The notes below the pieces were generated by a model. It was not told the DNA's origin and made no database searches. It saw only the letters and a program-made list of their open reading frames with translations. Below, piece by piece: positions 6,664-12,169 of a stretch of 12,169 nt of DNA. This DNA is from Frankiaceae bacterium. GTDB lineage: Bacteria; Actinomycetota; Actinomycetes; Frankiales; Frankiaceae. The stretch is taken from positions 1-12,169 of the forward strand of contig JAVEDQ010000517.1 of the NCBI GenBank assembly GCA_030840885.1, in the 5' to 3' direction. The position numbers and the translations under genes were made by a program. The number at the start of each line of letters is the position of its first letter. Position 1 is the stretch's first letter.

Positions 6664-7644
6664 ATGCCTGCTGTCGAGACCGCCCGCGGTGCCATCGAGG
6701 TCGCCGACCTCGGCACGACTTTGATGCACGAACACGTCTTCGTGCTCTCCACCGAGCACGTTCAGAACTACGGCGACACCTGGTGGGACGAGGACGAGCG
6801 CGTCACCGATGCCGTCGCCAAGCTGAACGAGCTCAAGAGCCTCGGCGTCGACTCGATCGTCGACCCGACCGTGTGGGGCCTCGGCCGCTACATCCCCCGT
6901 ATCCAGACGATCGCCGCGCAGACCGACCTCAACATCATCGTCGCGACCGGGCTGTACTTCGACGACGAGGTGCCGCATCAGTACACCTACCGTGGTCCGG
7001 GCCTGCTCGTGGACCTCGAGGTCGACCCCATGGTCACCGACTTCACGAGGGACATCACCGAGGGCATCGCCGACACCGGCGTGAAGGCCGCCTTCCTCAA
7101 GTGCATCGTCGAGCACAAGGGCCTGACGCCGGGAGCCGAGCGCATCCTGACCGCGTGCGCCAGGACGTCGAACGAGACCGGCGCTCCGATCACGGTGCAC
7201 ACGTCCTCCGCGGTGGGCGCCGGCCGGCTGGCCAAGGATCTGTTCGCCAAGCAGGGCGTCGACCTCACCAAGGTGGTGATCGGCCACGCCGGCGACTCGA
7301 ACGACCTCGACTACCTCAAGGAGCTCGCCGACGCGGGCTGCCTGCTCGGGATGGACCGGTTCGGGCTCGACATCTTCAATCCGACCGACCAGCGGGTGGC
7401 GACGATCGCCTCGCTCGCCGCGCAGGGCTACGCCGACCGGATGGTGCTCGCGCACGACGCGTCCTGCTTCATCGACTACTTCCCCGGCGCCGAGGGGATC
7501 GCGGCAAAGGAGACGTTCGCTCCGAACTGGAACTTCCGGCACATCAGCGACGACGTGCTGCCGATGCTGCGCGAAGCGGGTGTGACCGAAGCGCAGCTCA
7601 CGACGATGCTCGTCGACAACCCGCGGCGGTACTTCGGCGGCTGA
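6664..7644 (+). CDS. Phosphotriesterase-like lactonase (PLL; QsdA/PPH-like amidohydrolase)
   Basis: This 326-residue TIM-barrel metal hydrolase opens the lactone ring of N-acyl-homoserine or other gamma/delta-lactones in characterised relatives (QsdA of Rhodococcus, PPH of M. tuberculosis), with weak promiscuous phosphotriesterase activity. The binuclear metal ligands are all visible: H22 and H24 in MHEHVF, the carboxylated lysine K146 in AAFLKC, H179 in ITVHTS, H208 in IGHAGDSN and D265 in LAHDAS. Lactonase-type context residues are GLYF (Y98) and GMDRFG (R232). Length and the C-terminal VDNPRRYF end match the family, with no signal peptide, so it is cytosolic. ATG at 6664 has AAGGAG at 6654-6659. 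It sits 74 bases after the acyl-CoA synthetase gene, the same pairing as qsdA/qsdC but in the opposite order. The actual lactone substrate is not determined by sequence. Confidence 0.9.
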   Translation: MPAVETARGAIEVADLGTTLMHEHVFVLSTEHVQNYGDTWWDEDERVTDAVAKLNELKSLGVDSIVDPTVWGLGRYIPRIQTIAAQTDLNIIVATGLYFDDEVPHQYTYRGPGLLVDLEVDPMVTDFTRDITEGIADTGVKAAFLKCIVEHKGLTPGAERILTACARTSNETGAPITVHTSSAVGAGRLAKDLFAKQGVDLTKVVIGHAGDSNDLDYLKELADAGCLLGMDRFGLDIFNPTDQRVATIASLAAQGYADRMVLAHDASCFIDYFPGAEGIAAKETFAPNWNFRHISDDVLPMLREAGVTEAQLTTMLVDNPRRYFGG

Positions 7645-7718
7645 CCGGTAGGGGCCTTCGCAGGTCGTCTCAGCTCCGCGTCGTACGGTGAGCATCCCGA
7701 TACAGCCGCGGAGGAAGC

Positions 7719-8969
7719 ATGTCCGACGACCCCGGTTACCGCCGCGGGTACGCCTCGCCGGGCGATGCGACGCGGGAGGTCCCGATGTCGGCCCGGTCCG
7801 GCGCTGGACGGCCCCCGGCGCCGCCGGCCGCTCCCGCCGGCCGGCAGGTGCCACAGCTGCCGTTGCCGCCCGAACTGGACCCGCGTAAGCGGGGGCGGCG
7901 GGGCGCTCCGCCGGCGGGCGTCGGAAGAGGCGGGCAGCCGGACGGTTCCGGTCCGCCGCCGGACGGCCAGTTCGGTCACGGAGGTGGGCCCGACGAGCCC
8001 GGCGGCCGACCGCCCCGTCGCCGTCGCCGGTTCGGGTGGGGCAAGCGGCTGCTCACCCTGTTCGTGGTCCTGCTGCTCATCGTCGTTGGGTTGCTCATCT
8101 TCTGGGACACCCGGCTGACCCGGATCGACGCGTTGAACAACTACGACGGCAGGCCCTCGAGCTCGGGCACGAACTGGCTGCTCATCGGCTCCGACAGCCG
8201 GGAGGGCCTGAGCGACCAGCAGAAGAAGGACCTCGCGACCGGCAGCGCCGCCGGCAGCCGCACCGACACGATCATGCTCGTCCACGTCGGGAGCGCCGGG
8301 ACGTCGCTGGTGAGCCTGCCCCGCGACACCTACGTGCCGATCGCCGGCCACGGTCGCAACAAGCTGAACGCCGCCTACTCGATCGGCGGTGCCTCGTTGC
8401 TGAGCCGCACCGTGGAGGAGGCGACCGGACTGCGCATCGACCACTTCGCGCAGATCGGCTTCGGCGGGTTCGCCTCGATGGTCGACAGCATCGGCGGCGT
8501 CCGGCTCTGCCTGCAGGATCCCATCAACGACCCCAAGGCCGGGCTGGACCTCAAGGCCGGGTGCCAGACGCTCAACGGCCCGCAGGCGCTCGGCTACGTG
8601 CGGACCCGCGCCTTCGCCAACGCGGACCTCGACCGCGTCCGCCATCAGCGGGAGTTCCTCGCCGCTCTGGTCAGCCAGTCGGCTACCCCGGGTGTGCTGC
8701 TCAACCCGTTCAAGGCGGTGCCGCTCGGCACCAACGCGGTCGACACCCTGACCGTCGACAACGGCACCCACATCTGGTCGGTGGCCCGCCTGGGGCTCGC
8801 GCTGCGAGGGCTGTCCGGGGGCAAGGGCGTCACCACCACGGTGCCGATCGGGGGCACCGGCGTCGTCAGCGGCGCCGGCGACGTCGTCTACTGGGACCGC
8901 GCCAACGCCAGCCGCCTGTTCGGCGCACTCGACCAGGACAAGGCCGTCCCGCAGGACCTCCGGAAGTAG
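7719..8969 (+). CDS. LCP (LytR-CpsA-Psr) family cell-wall glycopolymer transferase
   Basis: The 416-residue protein has a Pro/Gly/Arg-rich cytoplasmic N-terminus (1-108), one membrane helix (about 111-129, preceded by RRRRRF), and an extracytoplasmic LCP domain (about 152-322). LCP hallmarks are LLIGSDSRE (154-162), RTDTIMLVHV (181-190), the pyrophosphate-binding SLPRDTYV (199-206), KLNAAYSIGG, GFGGF, GYVRTR (292-297) and the catalytic-site LDRVRHQREF (304-313). The family attaches lipid-linked glycopolymers (arabinogalactan, teichoic acid or polysaccharide) to peptidoglycan. No C-terminal LytR_C domain is present. The ATG at 7719 follows GGAGGAAG (7710-7717), an excellent ribosome binding site. 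It starts 74 bases after the lactonase gene but is functionally unrelated; a separate promoter is likely but not clearly visible. The next gene converges on it. Confidence 0.93.
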   Translation: MSDDPGYRRGYASPGDATREVPMSARSGAGRPPAPPAAPAGRQVPQLPLPPELDPRKRGRRGAPPAGVGRGGQPDGSGPPPDGQFGHGGGPDEPGGRPPRRRRRFGWGKRLLTLFVVLLLIVVGLLIFWDTRLTRIDALNNYDGRPSSSGTNWLLIGSDSREGLSDQQKKDLATGSAAGSRTDTIMLVHVGSAGTSLVSLPRDTYVPIAGHGRNKLNAAYSIGGASLLSRTVEEATGLRIDHFAQIGFGGFASMVDSIGGVRLCLQDPINDPKAGLDLKAGCQTLNGPQALGYVRTRAFANADLDRVRHQREFLAALVSQSATPGVLLNPFKAVPLGTNAVDTLTVDNGTHIWSVARLGLALRGLSGGKGVTTTVPIGGTGVVSGAGDVVYWDRANASRLFGALDQDKAVPQDLRK

Positions 8970-9021
8970 CCGGTCGACCGTCGGAGCTGGTTCAGTTGGT
9001 GGGCTTCAGCCCGGCCGGGGT
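8970..9021. other. Convergent intergenic gap with small palindromes
   Basis: The 52 bases between two convergent genes hold the perfect palindrome CGGTCGACCG (8971-8980) and a small stem GGGC-TTCA-GCCC (9001-9012). Either could help end transcription from both sides, but the stems are short and lack T-runs. Confidence 0.3.
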
Positions 9022-10110
9022 TCAGGCAGCCGGCGTCACGAGGTCCGGCGTGAGCTGGCTCAGGTCTGCTGCTCCGACGAGCGCCATCGAGCGATCGAGG
9101 TCGAGGCGGAGGTCCTCCAGCACGTGCTGCACCCCGGCGGCTCCTGCGGCGGCCAGCGCCCAGAGCACCGGCCGCGCCAGCAGCACCGCCCGGGCGCCCA
9201 GGGCCAGCGCGACGAGGGCGTCGGTGCCGGAGCGGATGCCGCCGTCGACGTAGACCTCGACGCGGTCGCCGACGGCGGCGACCACCTCCGGCAGGGCGTA
9301 CGCGGTGGAGACGGCCCGGTCTGCCTGCCGCCCGCCGTGGTTGCTGACGTAGACCGCAGCTGCGCCGGCGTCGGCGAGCGCACGGGCGTCGTCGGAGCGG
9401 AGCACCCCCTTGACGACGACCGGTAGCCCGGATGCCTCGCGGACGAACTCGACGATCTCCGGAGTGAGGTCGGGGTCCTGCTCGAGTGCGTCGACGTCGC
9501 TGAGGCTCGGGATCTGCGCCGGCGCCTGCGCTTCTGGGTCTGCGGCCCGGGCGTCAAGCAGCGGTTGCAGGGAGGCCAGCAGGTCAGGTCGGCGGACGTC
9601 GCGCAACCCGCGTCGCTTCGGGCCCAGTACCGGGGTGTCGACCGTCAGCACGATCGCCTCGGCACCGGCCGCGACGGCCCGGTCGATGAGGGCCCGGGTC
9701 AGCCCGCGGTCCCGCATCACGTAGAGCTGCATCCACCACGGGGTCGCGCCCCAAGCGCCAGCGGTCGCTTCGGACGGCACGAGCGACGACCGGGTGGACA
9801 GCACGAACAGACTCCCGGCCCCGGCGACCCCCTCGGCGGTCCCGGCCTCCGCGGCCGGGGTGGCGAGGCCGTGCAGCGCGGCCGGTGCGACCAGCAGCGG
9901 CGTGGCCAGCTGCCGGCCGAGCACGGTCGTCGCCGTGCTACGGGTCCCGACGGGACGCAGGACCCGGGGCCGCAGCCGGTACCGCGACCAGGCGGTGCTG
10001 GCCTCGGCGCGGGCGGTCTCGTCGCCCGCGCCGGTGTCGTAGTAGTCCCACACCTCGGCCGGCAGCCGGGCACGGGCGGTCGCCGCGGCTTGCGCGATGG
10101 TCGGCAGCAC
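9022..10110 (-). CDS. FMN-dependent alpha-hydroxy-acid oxidase/dehydrogenase
   Basis: This 362-residue TIM-barrel flavoprotein oxidises 2-hydroxy acids such as lactate, glycolate or mandelate to 2-keto acids using FMN. Active-site residues of the glycolate oxidase family are visible: Y24 in DYYDTGAGDE, Y130 in MQLYV, D158 in LTVDTPVLG, K234 in VVVKGV, the catalytic base H258 with R261 in SNHGGRQ, and the FMN-phosphate-binding R293 in DGGIRSGTD. The weakly conserved loop between about 170 and 210 is rich in Ala, Asp and Leu, as is usual for loop 4. The GTG at 10110 is the only plausible start before an in-frame stop at 10141-10143, but its ribosome binding site (a G-run directly adjacent) is poor. 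No radical-SAM or mycofactocin genes are nearby, so a MftD role is unlikely. It lies 70 bases after the DUF3618 gene on the same strand; specific substrate unknown. Confidence 0.9.
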   Translation of the reverse strand: MLPTIAQAAATARARLPAEVWDYYDTGAGDETARAEASTAWSRYRLRPRVLRPVGTRSTATTVLGRQLATPLLVAPAALHGLATPAAEAGTAEGVAGAGSLFVLSTRSSLVPSEATAGAWGATPWWMQLYVMRDRGLTRALIDRAVAAGAEAIVLTVDTPVLGPKRRGLRDVRRPDLLASLQPLLDARAADPEAQAPAQIPSLSDVDALEQDPDLTPEIVEFVREASGLPVVVKGVLRSDDARALADAGAAAVYVSNHGGRQADRAVSTAYALPEVVAAVGDRVEVYVDGGIRSGTDALVALALGARAVLLARPVLWALAAAGAAGVQHVLEDLRLDLDRSMALVGAADLSQLTPDLVTPAA

Positions 10111-10180
10111 CCCCCGATGCTGCCCGACCGACGCGTGAGCTCAGGACAGGACGCGCCAGCCCAGACCAGGCCAGGCCAGC

Positions 10181-10717
10181 TCAGCCCTGGCCGCGCCGAC
10201 GACGACGGCGCCGACGACGCAGGAGCAACAGGAGCAACAGGAACACGCCTCCCGCGGCGGCGAACGCCTGCGGGGTGGGGTTGCCCTGGTCGTCGGTGGC
10301 GGCCTCCTGGAGCTTCGCCGCACTCTGCTTGGCCGTGGTGACGCCCTCGTCGACCTTGGCGCGGACGGTCTCGGTGACCTCGGCCTGCTTGTCGGCGACC
10401 CTGGCCTTGACGTCGAGCTTCGCGCCGAGTTGCTCGACGGTCTCGCTCAGTTCGGCGCGGGTCTCGAGGATCTCGGCACGGATGCGGTCGGCCTCGCTGA
10501 GCGGTTCGCCGGTCAGCGCCGGCGACTTCGAGGACGTCGTGGCCGACGAGGACGTCGTGGCCGGCGAGGACGTCGTGGCCGGCGAGGACGTCGAGGACGT
10601 CGTGGCCGGTGTCGATTCGCCGACCGGCCGGTTGGGGATCGTGTTGTCGGACGGCGCCACGACACCGGTGGGATCGGGCTCAGCAGCGGGGTTGCTCGAA
10701 TCGGACGGCGTGCTCAT
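10181..10717 (-). CDS. DUF3618 family membrane-anchored protein
   Basis: The 178-residue protein has a low-complexity Ser/Thr/Pro/Ala N-terminus (1-70) with (P/S)ATTSS repeats. A DUF3618 segment follows (about 75-107; EADRIRAEILETRAELSETV, then LGAKLDVKARV), then a charged, probably coiled region to about 140. One C-terminal hydrophobic stretch ends in seven leucines (160-166), followed directly by nine arginines (167-175). The predicted topology is a tail-anchored membrane protein whose arginines stay in the cytoplasm. DUF3618 has no established function; it usually sits beside a holin-like gene in actinobacteria, as here, where its ATG overlaps the upstream stop as ATGA, indicating translational coupling. 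It may be an envelope or membrane-stress component, but this is inference from context only. Confidence 0.88.
   Translation of the reverse strand: MSTPSDSSNPAAEPDPTGVVAPSDNTIPNRPVGESTPATTSSTSSPATTSSPATTSSSATTSSKSPALTGEPLSEADRIRAEILETRAELSETVEQLGAKLDVKARVADKQAEVTETVRAKVDEGVTTAKQSAAKLQEAATDDQGNPTPQAFAAAGGVFLLLLLLLRRRRRRRRRGQG
10530..10610. repeat. 18-bp tandem repeat inside the DUF3618 gene
   Basis: Four full 18-bp units (10530-10547, 10548-10565, 10566-10583, 10593-10610) with a 9-bp half unit at 10584-10592; + strand consensus GAGGACGTCGTGGCCGGC. The two middle units are identical and the others differ at one or two bases. The period is a multiple of three and encodes the (P/S)ATTSS hexapeptides, so copy changes keep the frame. 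There are no spacers, so it is not a CRISPR array. Confidence 0.92.
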
Positions 10718-11124
10718 CGGCGGGCCTCCTGCACGGTGCGGACGTCGGTCTTGAGGCCTTCCACGGCCTCGGTGGGAACCGCCGGGGTCGCCGATGCCAC
10801 CTTCTTCCGGCCGAACAGGGCGAGCACGCCGGTGACGAGCAGCAGCACGAGCCCGACGATCAGCGCCGAGAGCCAGGCCGGCACGGCTTCCGCGAGGCCG
10901 AGGACCGCAGCCGCGATCAGCGTGGCCAGCGCGAGGTAACCGATCGCACCTGCGCCGCCGAAGGCTCCGGCACCGATGCCGAACCGCTTGCCCTTCTCGG
11001 TCAGGTCGAGCTGGGCCAGCCGGATCTCGTCCCGGACGAGCGTCGACATCTGCTGGCTCATCCGACTGATCAGTTCACCGGTCGACGGCTCCTGCGGCGC
11101 CTTCGACCTCTGTGGCTCGGCCAC
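10714..11124 (-). CDS. Phage-holin-like family membrane protein (Phage_holin_3_6 / DUF1469 type)
   Basis: The 136-residue protein has an amphipathic N-terminal helix (STGELISRMSQQMSTLVRDE, 14-33, then IRLAQLDLTEKG) and two membrane helices (about 50-77 and 83-105) separated by a short loop. A basic GRKK stop and a soluble tail follow. This is the pattern of the chromosomal holin-like family common in actinobacteria, not evidence of a prophage: no lysin or phage genes are present. Role in the cell is not established; membrane or envelope homeostasis is the usual guess. GTG at 11124 follows AAGGAGGA (11129-11136), a near-perfect ribosome binding site. The stop is coupled to the DUF3618 start (4-bp overlap). 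Confidence 0.88.
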   Translation of the reverse strand: MAEPQRSKAPQEPSTGELISRMSQQMSTLVRDEIRLAQLDLTEKGKRFGIGAGAFGGAGAIGYLALATLIAAAVLGLAEAVPAWLSALIVGLVLLLVTGVLALFGRKKVASATPAVPTEAVEGLKTDVRTVQEARR

Positions 11125-11138
11125 GACGTCCTCCTTCT

Positions 11139-11170
11139 GCGGGTGCGGTGATCAGCGGGTGCGGTGATCA
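11139..11170. repeat. Perfect 16-bp tandem duplication in the holin-like gene leader
   Basis: GCGGGTGCGGTGATCA occurs twice back to back (11139-11154 and 11155-11170) without a mismatch, between the probable promoter and the ribosome binding site of the holin-like gene. Each unit ends with the palindrome TGATCA. Outside any gene and fully identical, it looks recent or constrained; regulator binding to a repeated site is possible. Confidence 0.9.
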
Positions 11171-11197
11171 ATAGCCTCGTCTCCTTGCCCCGGTCAA
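11168..11197 (-). promoter_or_regulatory. Possible promoter of the holin-like/DUF3618 operon
   Basis: On the minus strand, TTGACC (11192-11197) as -35 and TATTGA (11168-11173) as -10 are 18 bases apart, placing the start near 11161 inside the duplicated 16-bp leader. The -35 is good and the -10 only fair (three of six bases). Confidence 0.35.
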
Positions 11198-11353
11198 GCA
11201 GGGCTAGACACCGGCACCACCCCCTGCGGGTGCACACCTGGCTAGCAGCCTTCTCTCAGCGTCCTGCCAGCCACGGTCGGTCAAATGAATGGACGGCGCC
11301 GGATTCGGGGCCGGCCGGAGCAGCTCCGGTGTGCGAGCGAGAGCGAGTCGACG

Positions 11354-12169
11354 GTGAACGAGAACAACAGCTCCGGCGGTGACTCCGGCAGCGGTTCGAA
11401 CCCGCCGCCGGACTGGGCCGGTCAGCCCGGCAGCAACCCCTACGGCGCCCCGTATGGGCCGCCTCCCGGCAGCCCCTACGGCCCTCCGCCCGGCGGCAAC
11501 CCGTACGGCGGCCCCTACGGCCCGCCACCCGGCGGCAACCCGTACGGCGGCAACCCGTTCGGCAACCCCTACGGCTACGCGCCGGTGCCTCCTCCGCGCC
11601 GTCGCCGCCGGGTTCTGCCCACTGCCGCTGCCGGAACCCTGGCCGCCGTGGTCGCGGCCGGCGCCATCCTGCTGCACGGCGGCAGCAGCACCCTCGCCAA
11701 CCCGCTGGACAGCCTCGGTTCCTCGGCCACCGGCACGGCGACCAGCACCACGACACCGGACTACGACGCCGGCGTGGTCAACATCGAATCCGTGCTCGGC
11801 CAGGAGAACGCGGTCGCCGCCGGCACCGGCATGATCCTCGACGGTAAAGGCACGGTCCTGACCAACAACCACGTGGTCGAGGGCGCCACCAGCATCACCG
11901 CGACCGACGTCAACACCGGCAAGGAGTACTCCGCGAGCGTCGTCGGAACCGACAGCGGTGACGACATCGCGGTCATCCAGCTGCGCAACGCCAGCAACCT
12001 CACCCCCGTGAGCATCGGTGACTCGGCGGCCGTCGCCGTCGGGCAGAAGGTCGTCGCGATCGGTAACGCCGGGGGCAAGGGCGGGACGCCGAGCGTCGTC
12101 ACCGGCGCCGTCACCTCGCTCGACCAGACGATCACCGCCACCGACGCGAGCGGAGGTTCGGCAGAGACG
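11354..12169 (+). CDS. HtrA/PepD-like membrane-anchored trypsin-like serine protease (C-terminus outside window)
   Basis: This is the first 272 codons of a longer gene that stays open to the window edge. The cytoplasmic N-terminus (about 1-80) is rich in Pro, Tyr and Gly with PYG/PPPGG repeats. A basic PRRRRRV (81-87) then leads into one membrane helix (about 90-107), a Ser/Thr linker (110-136) and the start of a chymotrypsin-fold domain. The catalytic histidine is H173 in TNNHVVEG and the aspartate D204 in DDIAVIQL; the nucleophile serine motif (GNSGGP type) and any PDZ domain would lie beyond the edge. The family degrades or processes misfolded envelope proteins. Start choice is uncertain: GTG at 11354 fits homologue-like N-termini but has a weak ribosome binding site; an in-frame ATG at 11285 would add 23 Arg-rich residues. 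Confidence 0.9.
   Translation, partial: MNENNSSGGDSGSGSNPPPDWAGQPGSNPYGAPYGPPPGSPYGPPPGGNPYGGPYGPPPGGNPYGGNPFGNPYGYAPVPPPRRRRRVLPTAAAGTLAAVVAAGAILLHGGSSTLANPLDSLGSSATGTATSTTTPDYDAGVVNIESVLGQENAVAAGTGMILDGKGTVLTNNHVVEGATSITATDVNTGKEYSASVVGTDSGDDIAVIQLRNASNLTPVSIGDSAAVAVGQKVVAIGNAGGKGGTPSVVTGAVTSLDQTITATDASGGSAET
11489..11551 (+). repeat. 24-bp direct repeat in the Pro/Tyr/Gly-rich region of the protease gene
   Basis: Two identical 24-bp copies (11489-11512 and 11528-11551), 39 bp apart start to start, encode the PGGNPYGG core of a 13-residue PPPGGNPYGG-type unit. A weaker third unit (PPPGSPYG) lies just upstream. Confidence 0.85.

Noticed and set aside
6625..7854. Long open frame on the minus strand (409 codons) across the lactonase gene
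   Set aside because: It is antisense to a gene with complete catalytic motifs; its translation is Arg/Val/Gly/Asp-rich with no recognisable domain, as expected from the GC-rich reverse frame.
7476..8771. Long minus-strand open frame across the lactonase end and the LCP gene
   Set aside because: Crosses two well-supported genes and their spacer, has no domain signature and no sensible ribosome binding site.
9022..10110. MftD-type mycofactocin maturation enzyme
   Set aside because: The fold is the same family, but no mycofactocin precursor, radical-SAM or glycosyltransferase gene is in the window, so a general alpha-hydroxy-acid enzyme is the safer call.
10530..10610. Possible CRISPR-like array
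   Set aside because: The units are contiguous, without spacers, in frame with a coding sequence and only 18 bp long; no cas genes nearby.
10714..11124. Prophage lysis cassette
   Set aside because: The holin-like family is a common chromosomal actinobacterial protein here paired with DUF3618; no endolysin, integrase or structural phage gene is present.
11285..11353. Upstream ATG start for the HtrA-like protease
   Set aside because: It is in frame but adds an Arg-rich 23-residue stretch unlike the low-complexity N-terminus and has no clear ribosome binding site; kept only as an alternative.

Overview
This is a stretch of a high-G+C actinobacterial chromosome. The basis is the strong G/C third-position bias, the frequent GTG starts (copZ, ybaK, marR, MFS, acyl-CoA synthetase, FMN enzyme, holin-like gene and protease), and families typical of Actinomycetota: an LCP protein, a DUF3618/holin-like pair, an HtrA-like protease with a PYG-rich N-terminus, and an actinobacterial FAD-binding dehydrogenase. 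A Pseudonocardiales or related lineage is a guess, not shown by the sequence. No RNA gene, CRISPR array, transposase or prophage block was found.

Layout. At 23-244 (-) lies a small copper chaperone with a CsoR-like operator upstream. Immediately beyond it is a decayed fragment of a DedA-family membrane protein (296-460, +), whose stop codon overlaps the GTG of a YbaK/EbsC aminoacyl-tRNA deacylase (457-996). A 551-residue FAD-binding dehydrogenase follows (1017-2672). It converges, with no gap, on a MarR regulator (2673-3221, -). The MarR gene is divergent from a DHA2-type drug/proton antiporter (3318-4916), and the roughly 100-bp divergent promoter carries two inverted repeats over its -35 and -10 boxes. 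A long near-perfect hairpin (4924-4997) separates the antiporter from an acyl-CoA synthetase (5048-6589) and a phosphotriesterase-like lactonase (6664-7644). These two resemble the qsdC-qsdA lactone-degradation pair of Rhodococcus. Then come an LCP cell-wall glycopolymer transferase (7719-8969) and a convergent FMN-dependent alpha-hydroxy-acid oxidase/dehydrogenase (9022-10110, -). A translationally coupled holin-like/DUF3618 membrane-protein pair follows (10181-11124, -). The window ends in the N-terminal two thirds or so of an HtrA-like serine protease (11354 onward, +), which runs off the edge.

How the genes work together. Three themes stand out: metal/drug stress (copZ; marR with its efflux pump), lactone or fatty-acid-like substrate breakdown (lactonase opens the ring, synthetase activates the hydroxy acid to a CoA ester), and the cell envelope (LCP, holin-like, DUF3618, HtrA-like). 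Most of the window is ordinary actinobacterial housekeeping and accessory metabolism; I see no clear novel multi-gene system. The items most worth a second look are the two-gene lactone module, the double-operator MarR/efflux promoter, the long hairpin, the DedA remnant beside the copper promoter, and several in-frame or promoter-proximal short tandem repeats.
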